Made by a program: the position numbers and the translations under genes | Notes under the pieces: model-generated | What the model was told of the DNA's origin: nothing | The model's input: only the letters and a program-made list of their open reading frames with translations | Database searches by the model: none | Assembly (NCBI GenBank): GCA_003163855.1 | Contig: PLRJ01000194.1 | Location: 17,505-79,194, forward strand | Reading direction: 5' to 3' | Origin: Bryobacterales bacterium | GTDB lineage: Bacteria; Acidobacteriota; Terriglobia; Bryobacterales; Bryobacteraceae | DNA length: 61,690 nt | Part shown: piece after piece, positions 33,942 to 42,341 of the stretch | How the letters are laid out: each line of letters begins with the position of its first letter | Position numbering within the stretch: the first letter of the stretch is position 1

Positions 33942-35178
33942 ACTCGCTTTAGAAATCCTCGACGCCTGCCTCAAAGACGGTACCTGGCCTGCGCGCGCGC
34001 TTGAGGATCTAATTGAGCGAGCGCTTGATGAAGACGATCTTTTCGTTGCCGTCGCAGCTAATCGCGCCTTGTTCAGCATCGTCATCGAAAGGCTGGGAGA
34101 CCTGTTTGAGCCATCTTTGTGCGACGTCTATGCGCGCCTGTTTTCCCATATAATTTCCCGTGCTCTGCCGGAATACAACGCGCAGGATCTTCTACTGCGC
34201 TACCGCCGCATCCGTCAGCCGCGCCGCTTCAAAGGCGGTTCGATCCGCCGTGTATTTGTGCTCTCGCGCGTCACCTTGGGAGCCGATATCGCCGTCACCA
34301 GCGTGGCCCTGGCAGCCGCCAAGAAACGTTTCCCCGATGCCGAAATCTGCTTCGTCGGTCCTGAAAAAAACGCCGAGTTGTTTGCCGGCGATCCGGCCAT
34401 CTTTCCCATTCCCGTTACCTACGGCCGCTCCAGTCTGTTGCGGGAACGCCTGCTGGCGGCGGCGGAGCTGCATGTGGCTATTGATGAAACCGCGTCCGTT
34501 GTCATCGATCCCGACTCCCGCCTCACCCAACTCGGCCTCATCCCCGTCTGCGATGATTCGCGCTACTTCCTCTTCGAAAGCCGTGCCTTCGGAGGAGATC
34601 TGGACGGAACCCTAAGTGATCTAATAGCGCGCTGGCTTAGCGATGTCTTCGATATGGAAACAAGCGCGCCCTATGCGGCGCCTGTGATGAAGGACCGCGT
34701 GGCCGATATCACCATCAGCCTGGGCGTGGGAGATAACGATAACAAGCGCCTGTCCGACGATTTTGAAGCCAAAGCTATTTCGCTGTTAGTGGAAAGCGGC
34801 CATCAGGTTCTAATGGACCGGGGCGCGGGTGGTGAAGAGGCGGCGCGCGTGAATGCGCTGTTCGAAAGAATTGGCCAACCCGCCAGCGTCCATCTTCACG
34901 ATGGCAGTTACGCCTGTTTTGCCAGCCACATTCTGCAGAGTAAGCTTTACGTTGGATACGATTCCGCCGGCCAGCATGTGGCCGCAGCCGGACATGTGCC
35001 TTTGGTCTCGGTGTTCGCCGGCTACGCCTCGGAACGAATGCTTTCTCGCTGGCGTCCCACCAGCCCCAACGCGCGTGTTGTGGCCATACCTGACGAACAT
35101 CGCCCGCAGGTTGACGCCGAGGCACTGAGCGCTATTGCGGCGGCGGTGGCGGAGCTGAAGGCAGATCCCAGGTACTAG
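33919..35178 (+). CDS. GT9/heptosyltransferase-like protein
   Basis: The 419-residue protein has a poorly conserved N-terminal ~100 residues. Two Rossmann-like halves follow: the first begins at RRVFVLSRVTLGADIAVTSV, the second contains DITISLGVGDNDNKRLSDDF. The C-terminal YVGYDSAGQHVAAAGHVPLV and SVFAG resemble the nucleotide-sugar site of GT9 glycosyltransferases (ADP-heptose:LPS type). Catalytic activity is not assured. It starts at TTG 33919 inside mtnP and its last 47 bp are antisense to the end of the next, convergent gene. Confidence 0.7.
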   Translation: MANIPANELALEILDACLKDGTWPARALEDLIERALDEDDLFVAVAANRALFSIVIERLGDLFEPSLCDVYARLFSHIISRALPEYNAQDLLLRYRRIRQPRRFKGGSIRRVFVLSRVTLGADIAVTSVALAAAKKRFPDAEICFVGPEKNAELFAGDPAIFPIPVTYGRSSLLRERLLAAAELHVAIDETASVVIDPDSRLTQLGLIPVCDDSRYFLFESRAFGGDLDGTLSDLIARWLSDVFDMETSAPYAAPVMKDRVADITISLGVGDNDNKRLSDDFEAKAISLLVESGHQVLMDRGAGGEEAARVNALFERIGQPASVHLHDGSYACFASHILQSKLYVGYDSAGQHVAAAGHVPLVSVFAGYASERMLSRWRPTSPNARVVAIPDEHRPQVDAEALSAIAAAVAELKADPRY

Positions 35179-36367
35179 TAGCAGGCTTGGCCGGCTTAGC
35201 CGGTGGCGCCGCGGCCGGCTGTTCTTCCGTCTTCGATTCCGGCAAAGGCTGTAGATTATCCGTCTCGTACTTGATGTTGAAGTCCGAACTGAACTTGCGA
35301 TAGTTCCGGAACTCAATATCGTTCTTCAGCGCTCCGTCCGCGCTCTTCATCCACAATTTCGCGGTCAAAGGGCAAACGTATTTCTGGCCGCTGATGTCTA
35401 CCAAGTCGTAATCCAGCGTCTCCGAGGTAGCCTGCACAGGAAATGATTTCGGAATATCCACTGCTACAAACTTGATTCTGGTTATTTCGCCCGTGTAGGG
35501 GTCAGCATAAACCAGGCCTTGATAGGCAGTGATAATTCGTTGCTGATCTTTTTCATCGTCTCCGTAGGCAATGGAGTAACTGGAGTGCCCGCTGTCGATG
35601 AAATAGCTGTAAACCGCCATCAGGCGCCCGCGAATGGTTCCCCAGTGATCCCAGTTGAACTCGGCCGCGCTTTTCGGATCGAACAATTCATGCATCATGC
35701 TGCCGAATTCACCGGTCGAAACGGCACCGCCTCGAACACTCATCATCGATTGATCCACCAGCTTGCCGTTTATGGAATAAACCTTGTAGTCTTCCTGGCC
35801 TTCTTTGTAGGCGACTCTGGCAAGTATCGTGCCGGTGCTACGGTAGTTTTCCTGCGCCCGTGGATCGACAAACCGGCGCGTAACCTCAACGCACATAAAG
35901 TTCGGCAGATGGCTGGTGTAGTTGATCGCGTAATCGCGCGCCGCATCCAGCATTTCGCGCTGCTTGATAGAATCCGGCGGCGGTATGGGCGCTGGCTTAG
36001 TCGACAAAGACGCGGCTTGCGGGCCATCCGACTCGCGGCGCAGCAGGGTGTCCGGCGCAGTTGCTGGCGATGATGTAGCGTCCTGTCCCCCCGGCTTCAG
36101 TTCCTTGGTCCGGTCACGCAGTTCCTTTAGCGCCTCGGCTGTCTTCTGCCCGATACCCATCGCCTGCAAATCGATAATCGTCTTGTCGGTCAGTTTCTCC
36201 GAAAGCGTGATCTTTTTGATGTTGGCTGCAATCTGCTTGTCAGTGCTCCGGTGCAGCGCAAGTTCACTCTTCAGAAAGTCCACCAGTTGTTCCACGTTCA
36301 TCTGCTCCTGGGCATGCAGAAACAGGCTGAAACACAGCAATAACAAGAGGATTCGGCTATACTTCAT
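35132..36367 (-). CDS. Secreted protein of unknown function with C-terminal Pro/Ala-rich tail
   Basis: The 411-residue protein has a clear signal peptide (MKYSRILLLLLCFSLFLHAQ). A helical N-terminal part (about 20-95) and a Pro/Ser linker (about 95-130) precede a domain (about 135-370) with regular strands and conserved aromatic residues (NFMCVEVTRRFVDPRAQENY, GEITRIKFVAVDIPKSFPVQ). The tail ends in seven prolines and a glutamine. I do not recognise a family. It is the last gene of a minus-strand operon of transporter, kinase, regulator and DUF3108 protein, 49 bp after the last. The 3' end overlaps the convergent GT9-like gene by 47 bp. Confidence 0.75.
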   Translation of the reverse strand: MKYSRILLLLLCFSLFLHAQEQMNVEQLVDFLKSELALHRSTDKQIAANIKKITLSEKLTDKTIIDLQAMGIGQKTAEALKELRDRTKELKPGGQDATSSPATAPDTLLRRESDGPQAASLSTKPAPIPPPDSIKQREMLDAARDYAINYTSHLPNFMCVEVTRRFVDPRAQENYRSTGTILARVAYKEGQEDYKVYSINGKLVDQSMMSVRGGAVSTGEFGSMMHELFDPKSAAEFNWDHWGTIRGRLMAVYSYFIDSGHSSYSIAYGDDEKDQQRIITAYQGLVYADPYTGEITRIKFVAVDIPKSFPVQATSETLDYDLVDISGQKYVCPLTAKLWMKSADGALKNDIEFRNYRKFSSDFNIKYETDNLQPLPESKTEEQPAAAPPAKPAKPATSTWDLPSAPPPPPQ

Positions 36368-36416
36368 ATTTCTTAGTTTGACGTAAAAAGCAGGGTTTAG
36401 GTTGCCCTTCGCCGCC

Positions 36417-37172
36417 TTAAGGTTTCTCGGTTTTCTCTAATTCCAGGGTAATATTTCCTATCGGAAAACCCATTTGGAAGCGCATCTGCACCGGCATTCG
36501 TTCGCTGTCGTCGCTCAGCCAGACAAAGGCGCGGCCCCTCTTGCGGAACAATACGCCGTCGAATATAAAAGCTTCATAGCGCATGGTGGAGTAGTTCTTT
36601 CCATCTACCGTGATGGCTTCTTTCCCCTGCGCCTCGATGCGCGCATTGGCCACCTTCTTGCCGTTGGCAATGGGCATAACGACCGATTTGCCGGCCTCCA
36701 GATGTTGCTGCCTTAAAGCCGCCAGCGCGCCGATAATCTCGTAAGTACAGGCCGGAATATCCACTTCGTTGTGCTGTGAAGTCTTCTTCTCCAGGTCGCG
36801 TTCGTCCACCACTAGCTTGTGCCTGAGGTTGTCGAACTGCTGCACAGTCACGGCGTGCCGCTTACCCTCCTGCGCTTCGAAATTACTATTTATCGCGCAG
36901 AATCTATCGTTGGCAATCACTTTGTACTGGTCTTCCACGCGGAACAGTCGGCTGACAAGTCCAGCGCTCTCCAATTTCAAATTGATCTGCCAGTTTTGTT
37001 GCTCGCGCGTAAGGTCAAGCGTAGCCTCACCCGCTGTAACCATGCGCCATTCAATCCGATAGACTAGCTTTTCCGGTTTAGGAATCGCAGCTTCAGCGGC
37101 GCTTGTCTGTGGTCGATGGCCGCTTGCGGACATGGCCAGCACAAGCCCAAAACTAAGTTTTCGAATGTTCAA
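36417..37172 (-). CDS. Exported DUF3108-family protein
   Basis: The 251-residue protein has an N-terminal signal peptide and the DUF3108 pattern: KLVYRIEWRMVTAGEATLDL at about residue 33, followed by repeated beta strands (DQYKVIANDRFC, KNYSTMRYEAFIFDG) and ending in PVQMRFQMGFPIGNITLELE. Such proteins are probably lipocalin-like periplasmic beta barrels; the ligand is not known. It lies 21 bp downstream of the response regulator gene, in the same operon. Confidence 0.82.
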   Translation of the reverse strand: MNIRKLSFGLVLAMSASGHRPQTSAAEAAIPKPEKLVYRIEWRMVTAGEATLDLTREQQNWQINLKLESAGLVSRLFRVEDQYKVIANDRFCAINSNFEAQEGKRHAVTVQQFDNLRHKLVVDERDLEKKTSQHNEVDIPACTYEIIGALAALRQQHLEAGKSVVMPIANGKKVANARIEAQGKEAITVDGKNYSTMRYEAFIFDGVLFRKRGRAFVWLSDDSERMPVQMRFQMGFPIGNITLELEKTEKP

Positions 37173-37193
37173 AGAAGAGACACTTTCAGACTA

Positions 37194-37823
37194 CTAAAAT
37201 CCGATTGCCGCCATCACCTCCGACGGCTTCTTGTCGAACGCTTTACAGATGGCCAGCAGACTTTCTACGCTCGGCATATTGGCGCCTCGTTCTATCGAAC
37301 TGATTTGCGACACGCTCAATTTGGTTGTGGAGGCAAGGTCCTTGAGCGACCAGTCGCGCTCCACGCGCATCAACTTGATTCTGTGTCCCAAGCGTTCTCG
37401 CAACCTGTCCTGCGCCGTTCTACCGAGGCTGTATTGTTCAATCGCGTTCTGCATCACCTGGCGCAACTGGGCCAGCGAAAACGGCTTCGCCAGATAATCG
37501 AACACGCGCAGCCGAAACGTGTTGCGCATGCTCTCGAGCGACGGAAAGCCGGTAATGATAATGATGCACATGTCCGGCCAGCGCACCAGAAGTTGTTCCA
37601 ACACTTCCTCGCCGTTCGCGGCCCCCATCTTCATATCCAAGAGAACAATATCCGGCACTCGCGTTTCGGCGGATGCAAACAGTTCATTAGGCTCAGCAAA
37701 CGTTCTTACCGAATACTTGCCCTCGTCACCCAGTAAGTCCTCAATGTAGTTGCGAAAATCCAGGTCATCGTCCAGCACTGCGACGTCCACCATCCCTGCG
37801 CTGGCAATCGCTTCTTCGCTCAT
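37194..37823 (-). CDS. Response regulator with an XRE-type helix-turn-helix output domain
   Basis: The 209-residue protein has an N-terminal receiver domain (about 12-130) with the phospho-acceptor Asp63 in IVLLDMKMG and conserved Thr/Lys positions (TGF, AKPF). A linker leads to a Cro/C1-type HTH (about 150-205: WSLKDLASTTKLSVSQISSI then ERGANMPSVESLLAICKAF). REC-XRE fusions are uncommon; most output domains are winged helices or NtrC-like. It overlaps the histidine kinase gene in ATGA, so the kinase upstream should be its partner. Confidence 0.9.
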   Translation of the reverse strand: MSEEAIASAGMVDVAVLDDDLDFRNYIEDLLGDEGKYSVRTFAEPNELFASAETRVPDIVLLDMKMGAANGEEVLEQLLVRWPDMCIIIITGFPSLESMRNTFRLRVFDYLAKPFSLAQLRQVMQNAIEQYSLGRTAQDRLRERLGHRIKLMRVERDWSLKDLASTTKLSVSQISSIERGANMPSVESLLAICKAFDKKPSEVMAAIGF

Positions 37824-39238
37824 GAGGCAGCCGCCGGAAGCAGAACTTCCAGGGATGCGCCACCCTCCGGACGGTTGGTCGCAATGATCGTCCCGCCGTG
37901 CTGAGTCACAATGCCTTCCGCCACCGTCAGCCCAAGCCCCGTTCCACGCGCGTCCAGACGAGTACTGACAAACGCTTCAAACAAATTAGCCAGCACGTGC
38001 GCGGGAATGCCAGGACCATTATCGGCCACCGTGCAGCTTACCCAGTTCTGTTTCCCCCGCTGTACTGTTTTCGATTCCACCCGAACCACGCCGGCGGCCG
38101 ACACGGCCAGCAAAGCGTTACGCAGCAGATTAACAAATACTTGTATCAGGCGGTCTGGGTTGCCTATCACCACATCCGACTCGCGCACGTTGTTCTGAAA
38201 CTCGATGGCCGAAGCCTTCTCATCAATCGCCACCAGGCTCCAACTCTCGTCAATCAAGCCCCGCAGATTCACTGCCTCGTTCTGCTTCTTTCGTACGCGC
38301 GCGAAATCCACCAAACCTTCACTTATCTTCCTTAGCCGCTGCGTCACGCGCAGCATGCGGTTCACCCGCTCTAAAGTTGCCGGCTCCTGCGTTGTCTCTA
38401 TCAGCTTTTCAATAGAACCCTGCAACACGGCCAGCGGTGTATTTAATTCATGCGCGACGCTGGTGCTCAACAAACCCAGGCTCACTAAACGATCCTGCTC
38501 TTCCAGTTTTTGCAGCGCGTTCGCCAGGTGATCTTCCTGCTCGCGCAATTGGGCCACCGTCTGATTTCTCGACCGCATAATCTGCCCGATCTCATCGTTC
38601 AGGATGAACTGGTCGTCAATCATCTCGTGCCCGCGGTCACCGCGCTGCGTTGCTTCATCCGCCTTCAACATCAACGTAAGCGGCTGGTAAACGTACTGCG
38701 GCATGATGAGGAACTCCAGCACCAGAATGGAGAGCCCGTACACGGTGGCAAGCACAACAAACAAACTTACCTGCGCATGCCGGAGCGAATGGTTATAGAA
38801 CTCCTGCGACAAACTCACCCGCCTATAGTTGCCCGGTTCCTTGCCCAACCGGTAAAGCTTGTCGCCATCCTGCGTCCAGGTTGCAGCGGGGTGCTCTTTC
38901 AGGAACTGCTGTCCATCTTGCGATAAGCCAGTCGCCGTCGCCGTGTTCTCTACTTCATAGATGGCTGTTTCATCGCCTGCAGCGCGCGCGGTCAAAGGCA
39001 GTTCCGCATCAAGCATCTGTGACAGCATCTGCAGGTCACGCTGTTTCGCCGCTTCAATATGGCGCGAGAACAGCGGAATAACCGACAAATACACCGACAC
39101 AGCCAGAACGAAGAAAAAGATGTTATGCAGAATCGCCAGCTTGTGGCGAACCTTCAGACCGCCGAAACTCCGATAGATGGCGTTCGGCGGTTTCAGATCT
39201 CTTTGATTACTGTTGCGCCAGTTCGGTCGTGCGGTCAA
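37820..39238 (-). CDS. Membrane sensor histidine kinase with HAMP-type linker
   Basis: Two membrane segments (HKLAILHNIFFFVLAVSVYL and VVLATVYGLSILVLEFLIM) bracket an extracytoplasmic sensor of about 130 residues. A HAMP-like linker, HisKA (STSVAHELNTPLAVLQGSIE, His in AHELN) and HATPase_c (NLLRNALLAVSAAG, DNGPGIP, GTGLGLTVAEGI) follow. I chose the TTG at 39238 because AGGAG lies 7 nt upstream; it is inside the end of the ABC transporter gene (32-bp overlap). The longer frame to 39286 is less supported. It overlaps the REC-XRE gene by 4 bp. Confidence 0.9.
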   Translation of the reverse strand: MTARPNWRNSNQRDLKPPNAIYRSFGGLKVRHKLAILHNIFFFVLAVSVYLSVIPLFSRHIEAAKQRDLQMLSQMLDAELPLTARAAGDETAIYEVENTATATGLSQDGQQFLKEHPAATWTQDGDKLYRLGKEPGNYRRVSLSQEFYNHSLRHAQVSLFVVLATVYGLSILVLEFLIMPQYVYQPLTLMLKADEATQRGDRGHEMIDDQFILNDEIGQIMRSRNQTVAQLREQEDHLANALQKLEEQDRLVSLGLLSTSVAHELNTPLAVLQGSIEKLIETTQEPATLERVNRMLRVTQRLRKISEGLVDFARVRKKQNEAVNLRGLIDESWSLVAIDEKASAIEFQNNVRESDVVIGNPDRLIQVFVNLLRNALLAVSAAGVVRVESKTVQRGKQNWVSCTVADNGPGIPAHVLANLFEAFVSTRLDARGTGLGLTVAEGIVTQHGGTIIATNRPEGGASLEVLLPAAAS

Positions 39239-41045
39239 CTTCCTGCTCCTTATATTGAAGCTGGTAGAGCTTCCAATAGATGCCACGCTGCGCCAGCAGT
39301 TCGCTATGCGTGCCCATCTCGCGCAACTGTGCTTTGTGCATCACGACGATCCTATCAGCGCGCTGAATAGTGGACAACCGGTGTGCAATCACCAGCGATG
39401 TCCGGTTTGAAACCAGCCGGGTCAAGGCTTCACGCACCTTTAACTCCGTCTCCGTGTCCACGCTGGATGTGGCTTCGTCGAGAATCAGTATGCGCGGATC
39501 ATGCGCCAGCGCTCGTGCAAAACTTATCAACTGCTTCTGCCCAGTGGAATAGCCATTGCCGCGCTCCCGAACCGCTGTCATGAACTGCTCGGGCAGCGTC
39601 TCGACAAAATCCGACAGGTTTACCTGTTCTGCCGCACTTCTGACTCGCTCAGCATCGATGCTGGCCGTTCCCAAACGAATATTCGTCTCAATCGTACCGG
39701 TAAACAGGTATGGATCCTGCAGCACCACACCAAAAACCTGCCGAAGTTCCAGCAGGTCAAAAAGCCGCACGTCGATGCCGTTAACTCGGACTGCTCCTTG
39801 CTGCACATCGTAGAAACGCAGTAAAAGGTTGGTCAGAGTTGTCTTGCCAGCGCCGGTGTGTCCCACAATGGCCACCGTTTCACCACCGCCGATGCGAAAA
39901 CTGACATCGCGCAAAACCCAGTCTTCGCCGTTGTAAGCGAACCAGACATGGTCGAACTCCACCTCCAAGCGGCCTTTGGGGAAGGCCACCGGCTCCGCCG
40001 GCGACACAATCTCCGGCTTAGTGTCCAACAATTTGAAAATCCGTTCCGACGCCGCCATCGCACCCTGCAGAATGTTATATTTTTCGCTCAGATCCTGAAT
40101 AGGACGGAAGAATCTAAGTCCGTATTGGAAGAACGCCACCAGCACACCCAGCGTCAACGCACCTTGCCTGATGCGAAAGCCGCCGTACGCCAGCAGCATG
40201 GCCAATGCCAGCATGCCTAAAAACTCCACAACCGGATAAAACCAGCCATACGCCACAATGGAGTCCTTGTAAGCGTCCATATGGTCTCGATTAATCTGCT
40301 CGAACTCCTGGTTGCTGCGTTGTTCACGATTAAATAACTGCAGCACCGCCATGCCCGCCACATGCTCCTGCAAGTAGGCGTTGATGCGCGCAATCGCCAC
40401 GCGTATACGACGGTAACTCTGCGAAGCAGTCTGCCTGAACTTCACCGTCACCATCACCACCAGCGGCATAACAGCCAGCATCAGGCCTGTCATGCCCGGA
40501 CTCAAGCGCAGCATCGCCAGAATCACGAAAGTCAGCATCAGAATGTCGCCGACGATGGTCACCAGGCCCGATGCAAACAGATCGTTCAAGACATCGACGT
40601 CCGTCGCCACCCGCGTGACCAGCCGGCCTACCGGGTTCTTATCGAAATACGCCACGTCCAGCGTCTGCAGATGTGTCATCAACTGCTTGCGCAGATCGAA
40701 CATGGCCTTTTGCCCGGTCCACTGCATGAGGTAGGTTTGGCCAAAGTCGAAAAAGAATCCAAGCGCCACCAGGCCCAGGTAGATCATAGCCAGTTGCATC
40801 AAGCCTTTATCGGCGTCATGCGACAGCCAAGTTTCCAAATACGGGATTGCTGCCGAATGTGCCGCCGGCACCAGGTACCGGTCCACTGCTAACTTGGTAA
40901 TCAGCGGTCCGATAATCTGTAGAAGAGAGTCAATCAGCAGCAACACCAGCGAAACGGCAACAACCCCGCGGTAGGGCTTCAGATAAGTCAGAAGCCTCCT
41001 CATCAAACGAGAATCGTACGCTTTTCCTATTACTTCTTCTTCCAA
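39207..41045 (-). CDS. ABC exporter half-transporter (membrane and ATPase domains fused)
   Basis: The protein has an N-terminal six-helix transmembrane domain (residues about 25-310) and an ATPase domain with Walker A GHTGAGKTTL, signature STGQKQ (variant of LSGGQ), Walker B ILILDEATSS and switch His in IAHRLST. It is of the MsbA/lipid-and-drug exporter type and works as a dimer. I start at TTG 41045 (about 612 residues); the frame runs on to 41285, but that part is antisense to truB. It is the first gene of a five-gene minus-strand operon with a kinase, a regulator and two exported proteins. Confidence 0.92.
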   Translation of the reverse strand: MEEEVIGKAYDSRLMRRLLTYLKPYRGVVAVSLVLLLIDSLLQIIGPLITKLAVDRYLVPAAHSAAIPYLETWLSHDADKGLMQLAMIYLGLVALGFFFDFGQTYLMQWTGQKAMFDLRKQLMTHLQTLDVAYFDKNPVGRLVTRVATDVDVLNDLFASGLVTIVGDILMLTFVILAMLRLSPGMTGLMLAVMPLVVMVTVKFRQTASQSYRRIRVAIARINAYLQEHVAGMAVLQLFNREQRSNQEFEQINRDHMDAYKDSIVAYGWFYPVVEFLGMLALAMLLAYGGFRIRQGALTLGVLVAFFQYGLRFFRPIQDLSEKYNILQGAMAASERIFKLLDTKPEIVSPAEPVAFPKGRLEVEFDHVWFAYNGEDWVLRDVSFRIGGGETVAIVGHTGAGKTTLTNLLLRFYDVQQGAVRVNGIDVRLFDLLELRQVFGVVLQDPYLFTGTIETNIRLGTASIDAERVRSAAEQVNLSDFVETLPEQFMTAVRERGNGYSTGQKQLISFARALAHDPRILILDEATSSVDTETELKVREALTRLVSNRTSLVIAHRLSTIQRADRIVVMHKAQLREMGTHSELLAQRGIYWKLYQLQYKEQEVDRTTELAQQ

Positions 41046-41094
41046 GTGTGTCCGTTTGTTTTTTGATTCGACCGCTATAAAACAGACTAACCCA

Positions 41095-41976
41095 GTGAAC
41101 GGCATCGTCCTCATCGATAAACCATCCGGCTGCACCAGCCACGACGTAGTGAATATCTGGCGCCGCCTGGCGCGCACCAAGCGCGTCGGGCATCTCGGCA
41201 CGCTCGATCCCATGGCGACCGGCCTGCTAGCGTTGGTGACTGGCAGCGCGACGCGTCTGGCCCAGTTTCTGAACCAGCAGGACAAGACCTATCAGGCTGA
41301 AATTACCTTGGGCTTGGTCTCCGATACTTACGATGCCGAAGGCGAGGTTGTCGCCACTAACGCGCCTGTTCCGCAAAGCTGGAGCGTCATTGAAGCAGCC
41401 CTGCTACGCTTCAAAGGCAACATTATTCAAACGCCTCCGCCAGTGTCAGCTAAAAAAGTAAATGGAGTTCCCGCCTATAAACTCGCGCGCCAACAAGTGC
41501 CGGTGGAACTTAAACCCGTCGAGCTTGAAGTGAAGAATCTCTGCGCGCGCCCGCTGTCGCCGACAAAAATTGCTCTCGAAATCACCTGCACCGCTGGAAC
41601 CTATATCCGCTCCATCGCGCACGATCTTGGAATTGCGCTCGGCTGCGGGGCTCTGCTCAGTTCCTTGCGGCGCACCCAGGCCGGCGACTTCAGCGTGACC
41701 AAAGCTCACGCCATTCCTTATCTGACCCAACTGGCGCAGCAGGACCGCCTGGCGGAAGCCGTCATTCCCTCGAAGGACCTTCTGCCGCAGGTCCCGCTAG
41801 AGCATTTCGGAGATCTGGTCGAAGCCCAAATCCGCCAAGGCCGTGACTTCCGAACCTCGCCCTTCGTGGTGCCGCCCGGCGCTCCTTTGGTGAAGGCGGT
41901 TTCCCGGAACGGCGAGCTGATCGCCATCGGGCAGTTAAAAATTCCTAATTTGTATCACCCAGGTACCGTTTTATAA
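41095..41976 (+). CDS. truB: tRNA pseudouridine(55) synthase
   Basis: The enzyme converts U55 of the tRNA T-loop to pseudouridine. Motifs: NGIVLIDKPSGCTSHDVV, HLGTLDPMATGLL with the catalytic Asp, YQAEITLGLVSDTYDAEGEV, and CTAGTYIRSIAHDLG. GTG 41095 gives an N-terminus like other TruB proteins; TTG 41056 would add 13 residues. The 49-bp gap to the divergent ABC exporter must hold both promoters. Confidence 0.93.
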   Translation: MNGIVLIDKPSGCTSHDVVNIWRRLARTKRVGHLGTLDPMATGLLALVTGSATRLAQFLNQQDKTYQAEITLGLVSDTYDAEGEVVATNAPVPQSWSVIEAALLRFKGNIIQTPPPVSAKKVNGVPAYKLARQQVPVELKPVELEVKNLCARPLSPTKIALEITCTAGTYIRSIAHDLGIALGCGALLSSLRRTQAGDFSVTKAHAIPYLTQLAQQDRLAEAVIPSKDLLPQVPLEHFGDLVEAQIRQGRDFRTSPFVVPPGAPLVKAVSRNGELIAIGQLKIPNLYHPGTVL

Positions 41977-42006
41977 CTAGTGTTGCCGTCTACAGAGGAG
42001 GTGCCT

Positions 42007-42039
42007 GTGTTACACAGAAAAGGTCAGTTCAATTTCTAA
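42007..42039 (+). CDS. Possible 10-codon leader peptide coupled to the next gene
   Basis: GTG 42007 has AGAGGAG (41994-42000) with a 6-nt spacer and runs ten codons (MLHRKGQFNF) to TAA, whose last base is the first of the ATG of the next gene (TAATG). An in-frame GTG at 42001 is also possible. Translation of this mini-ORF would deliver ribosomes to the next start, which has no good ribosome-binding site of its own. There is no codon bias that would mark it as an attenuator. Confidence 0.3.
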   Translation: MLHRKGQFNF

Positions 42040-42341
42040 TGTGGCGTAGACTTTCACTTTCCCTTGGCTTGCTGATAGTTTTCGCCTCAGTTACGTTGGC
42101 CGCGCAGGAGTTCTTCGCCGGAGTTGTCTCCCATATCGACGCAAAACGCATCAATGTCTCGCGCACCCTGGTGGGCCGCAGCCCGGAAAGTCACGCCTTC
42201 TTCATTGACCCATCGACCAAGATGCCCAAAGGCATCAAGAACCGAACGCGTGTAACCGTCCGTTACGAACACCGCCCTGAAGGCGACGTAGCGCTGGAAA
42301 TTCAGATCCGGCCGCCCGACCGTATTACCAAGACACCCTAA
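42039..42341 (+). CDS. Small secreted protein of unknown function
   Basis: The 100-residue protein has a signal peptide (MWRRLSLSLGLLIVFASVTL then AAQ) and a compact beta-rich mature part (EFFAGVVSHIDAKRINVSRT ... KNRTRVTVRYEHRPEGDVAL). This could be a small OB- or SH3-like barrel. No family is recognised. Its 3' end touches the convergent wHTH-TPR gene (4-bp overlap). Confidence 0.7.
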   Translation: MWRRLSLSLGLLIVFASVTLAAQEFFAGVVSHIDAKRINVSRTLVGRSPESHAFFIDPSTKMPKGIKNRTRVTVRYEHRPEGDVALEIQIRPPDRITKTP

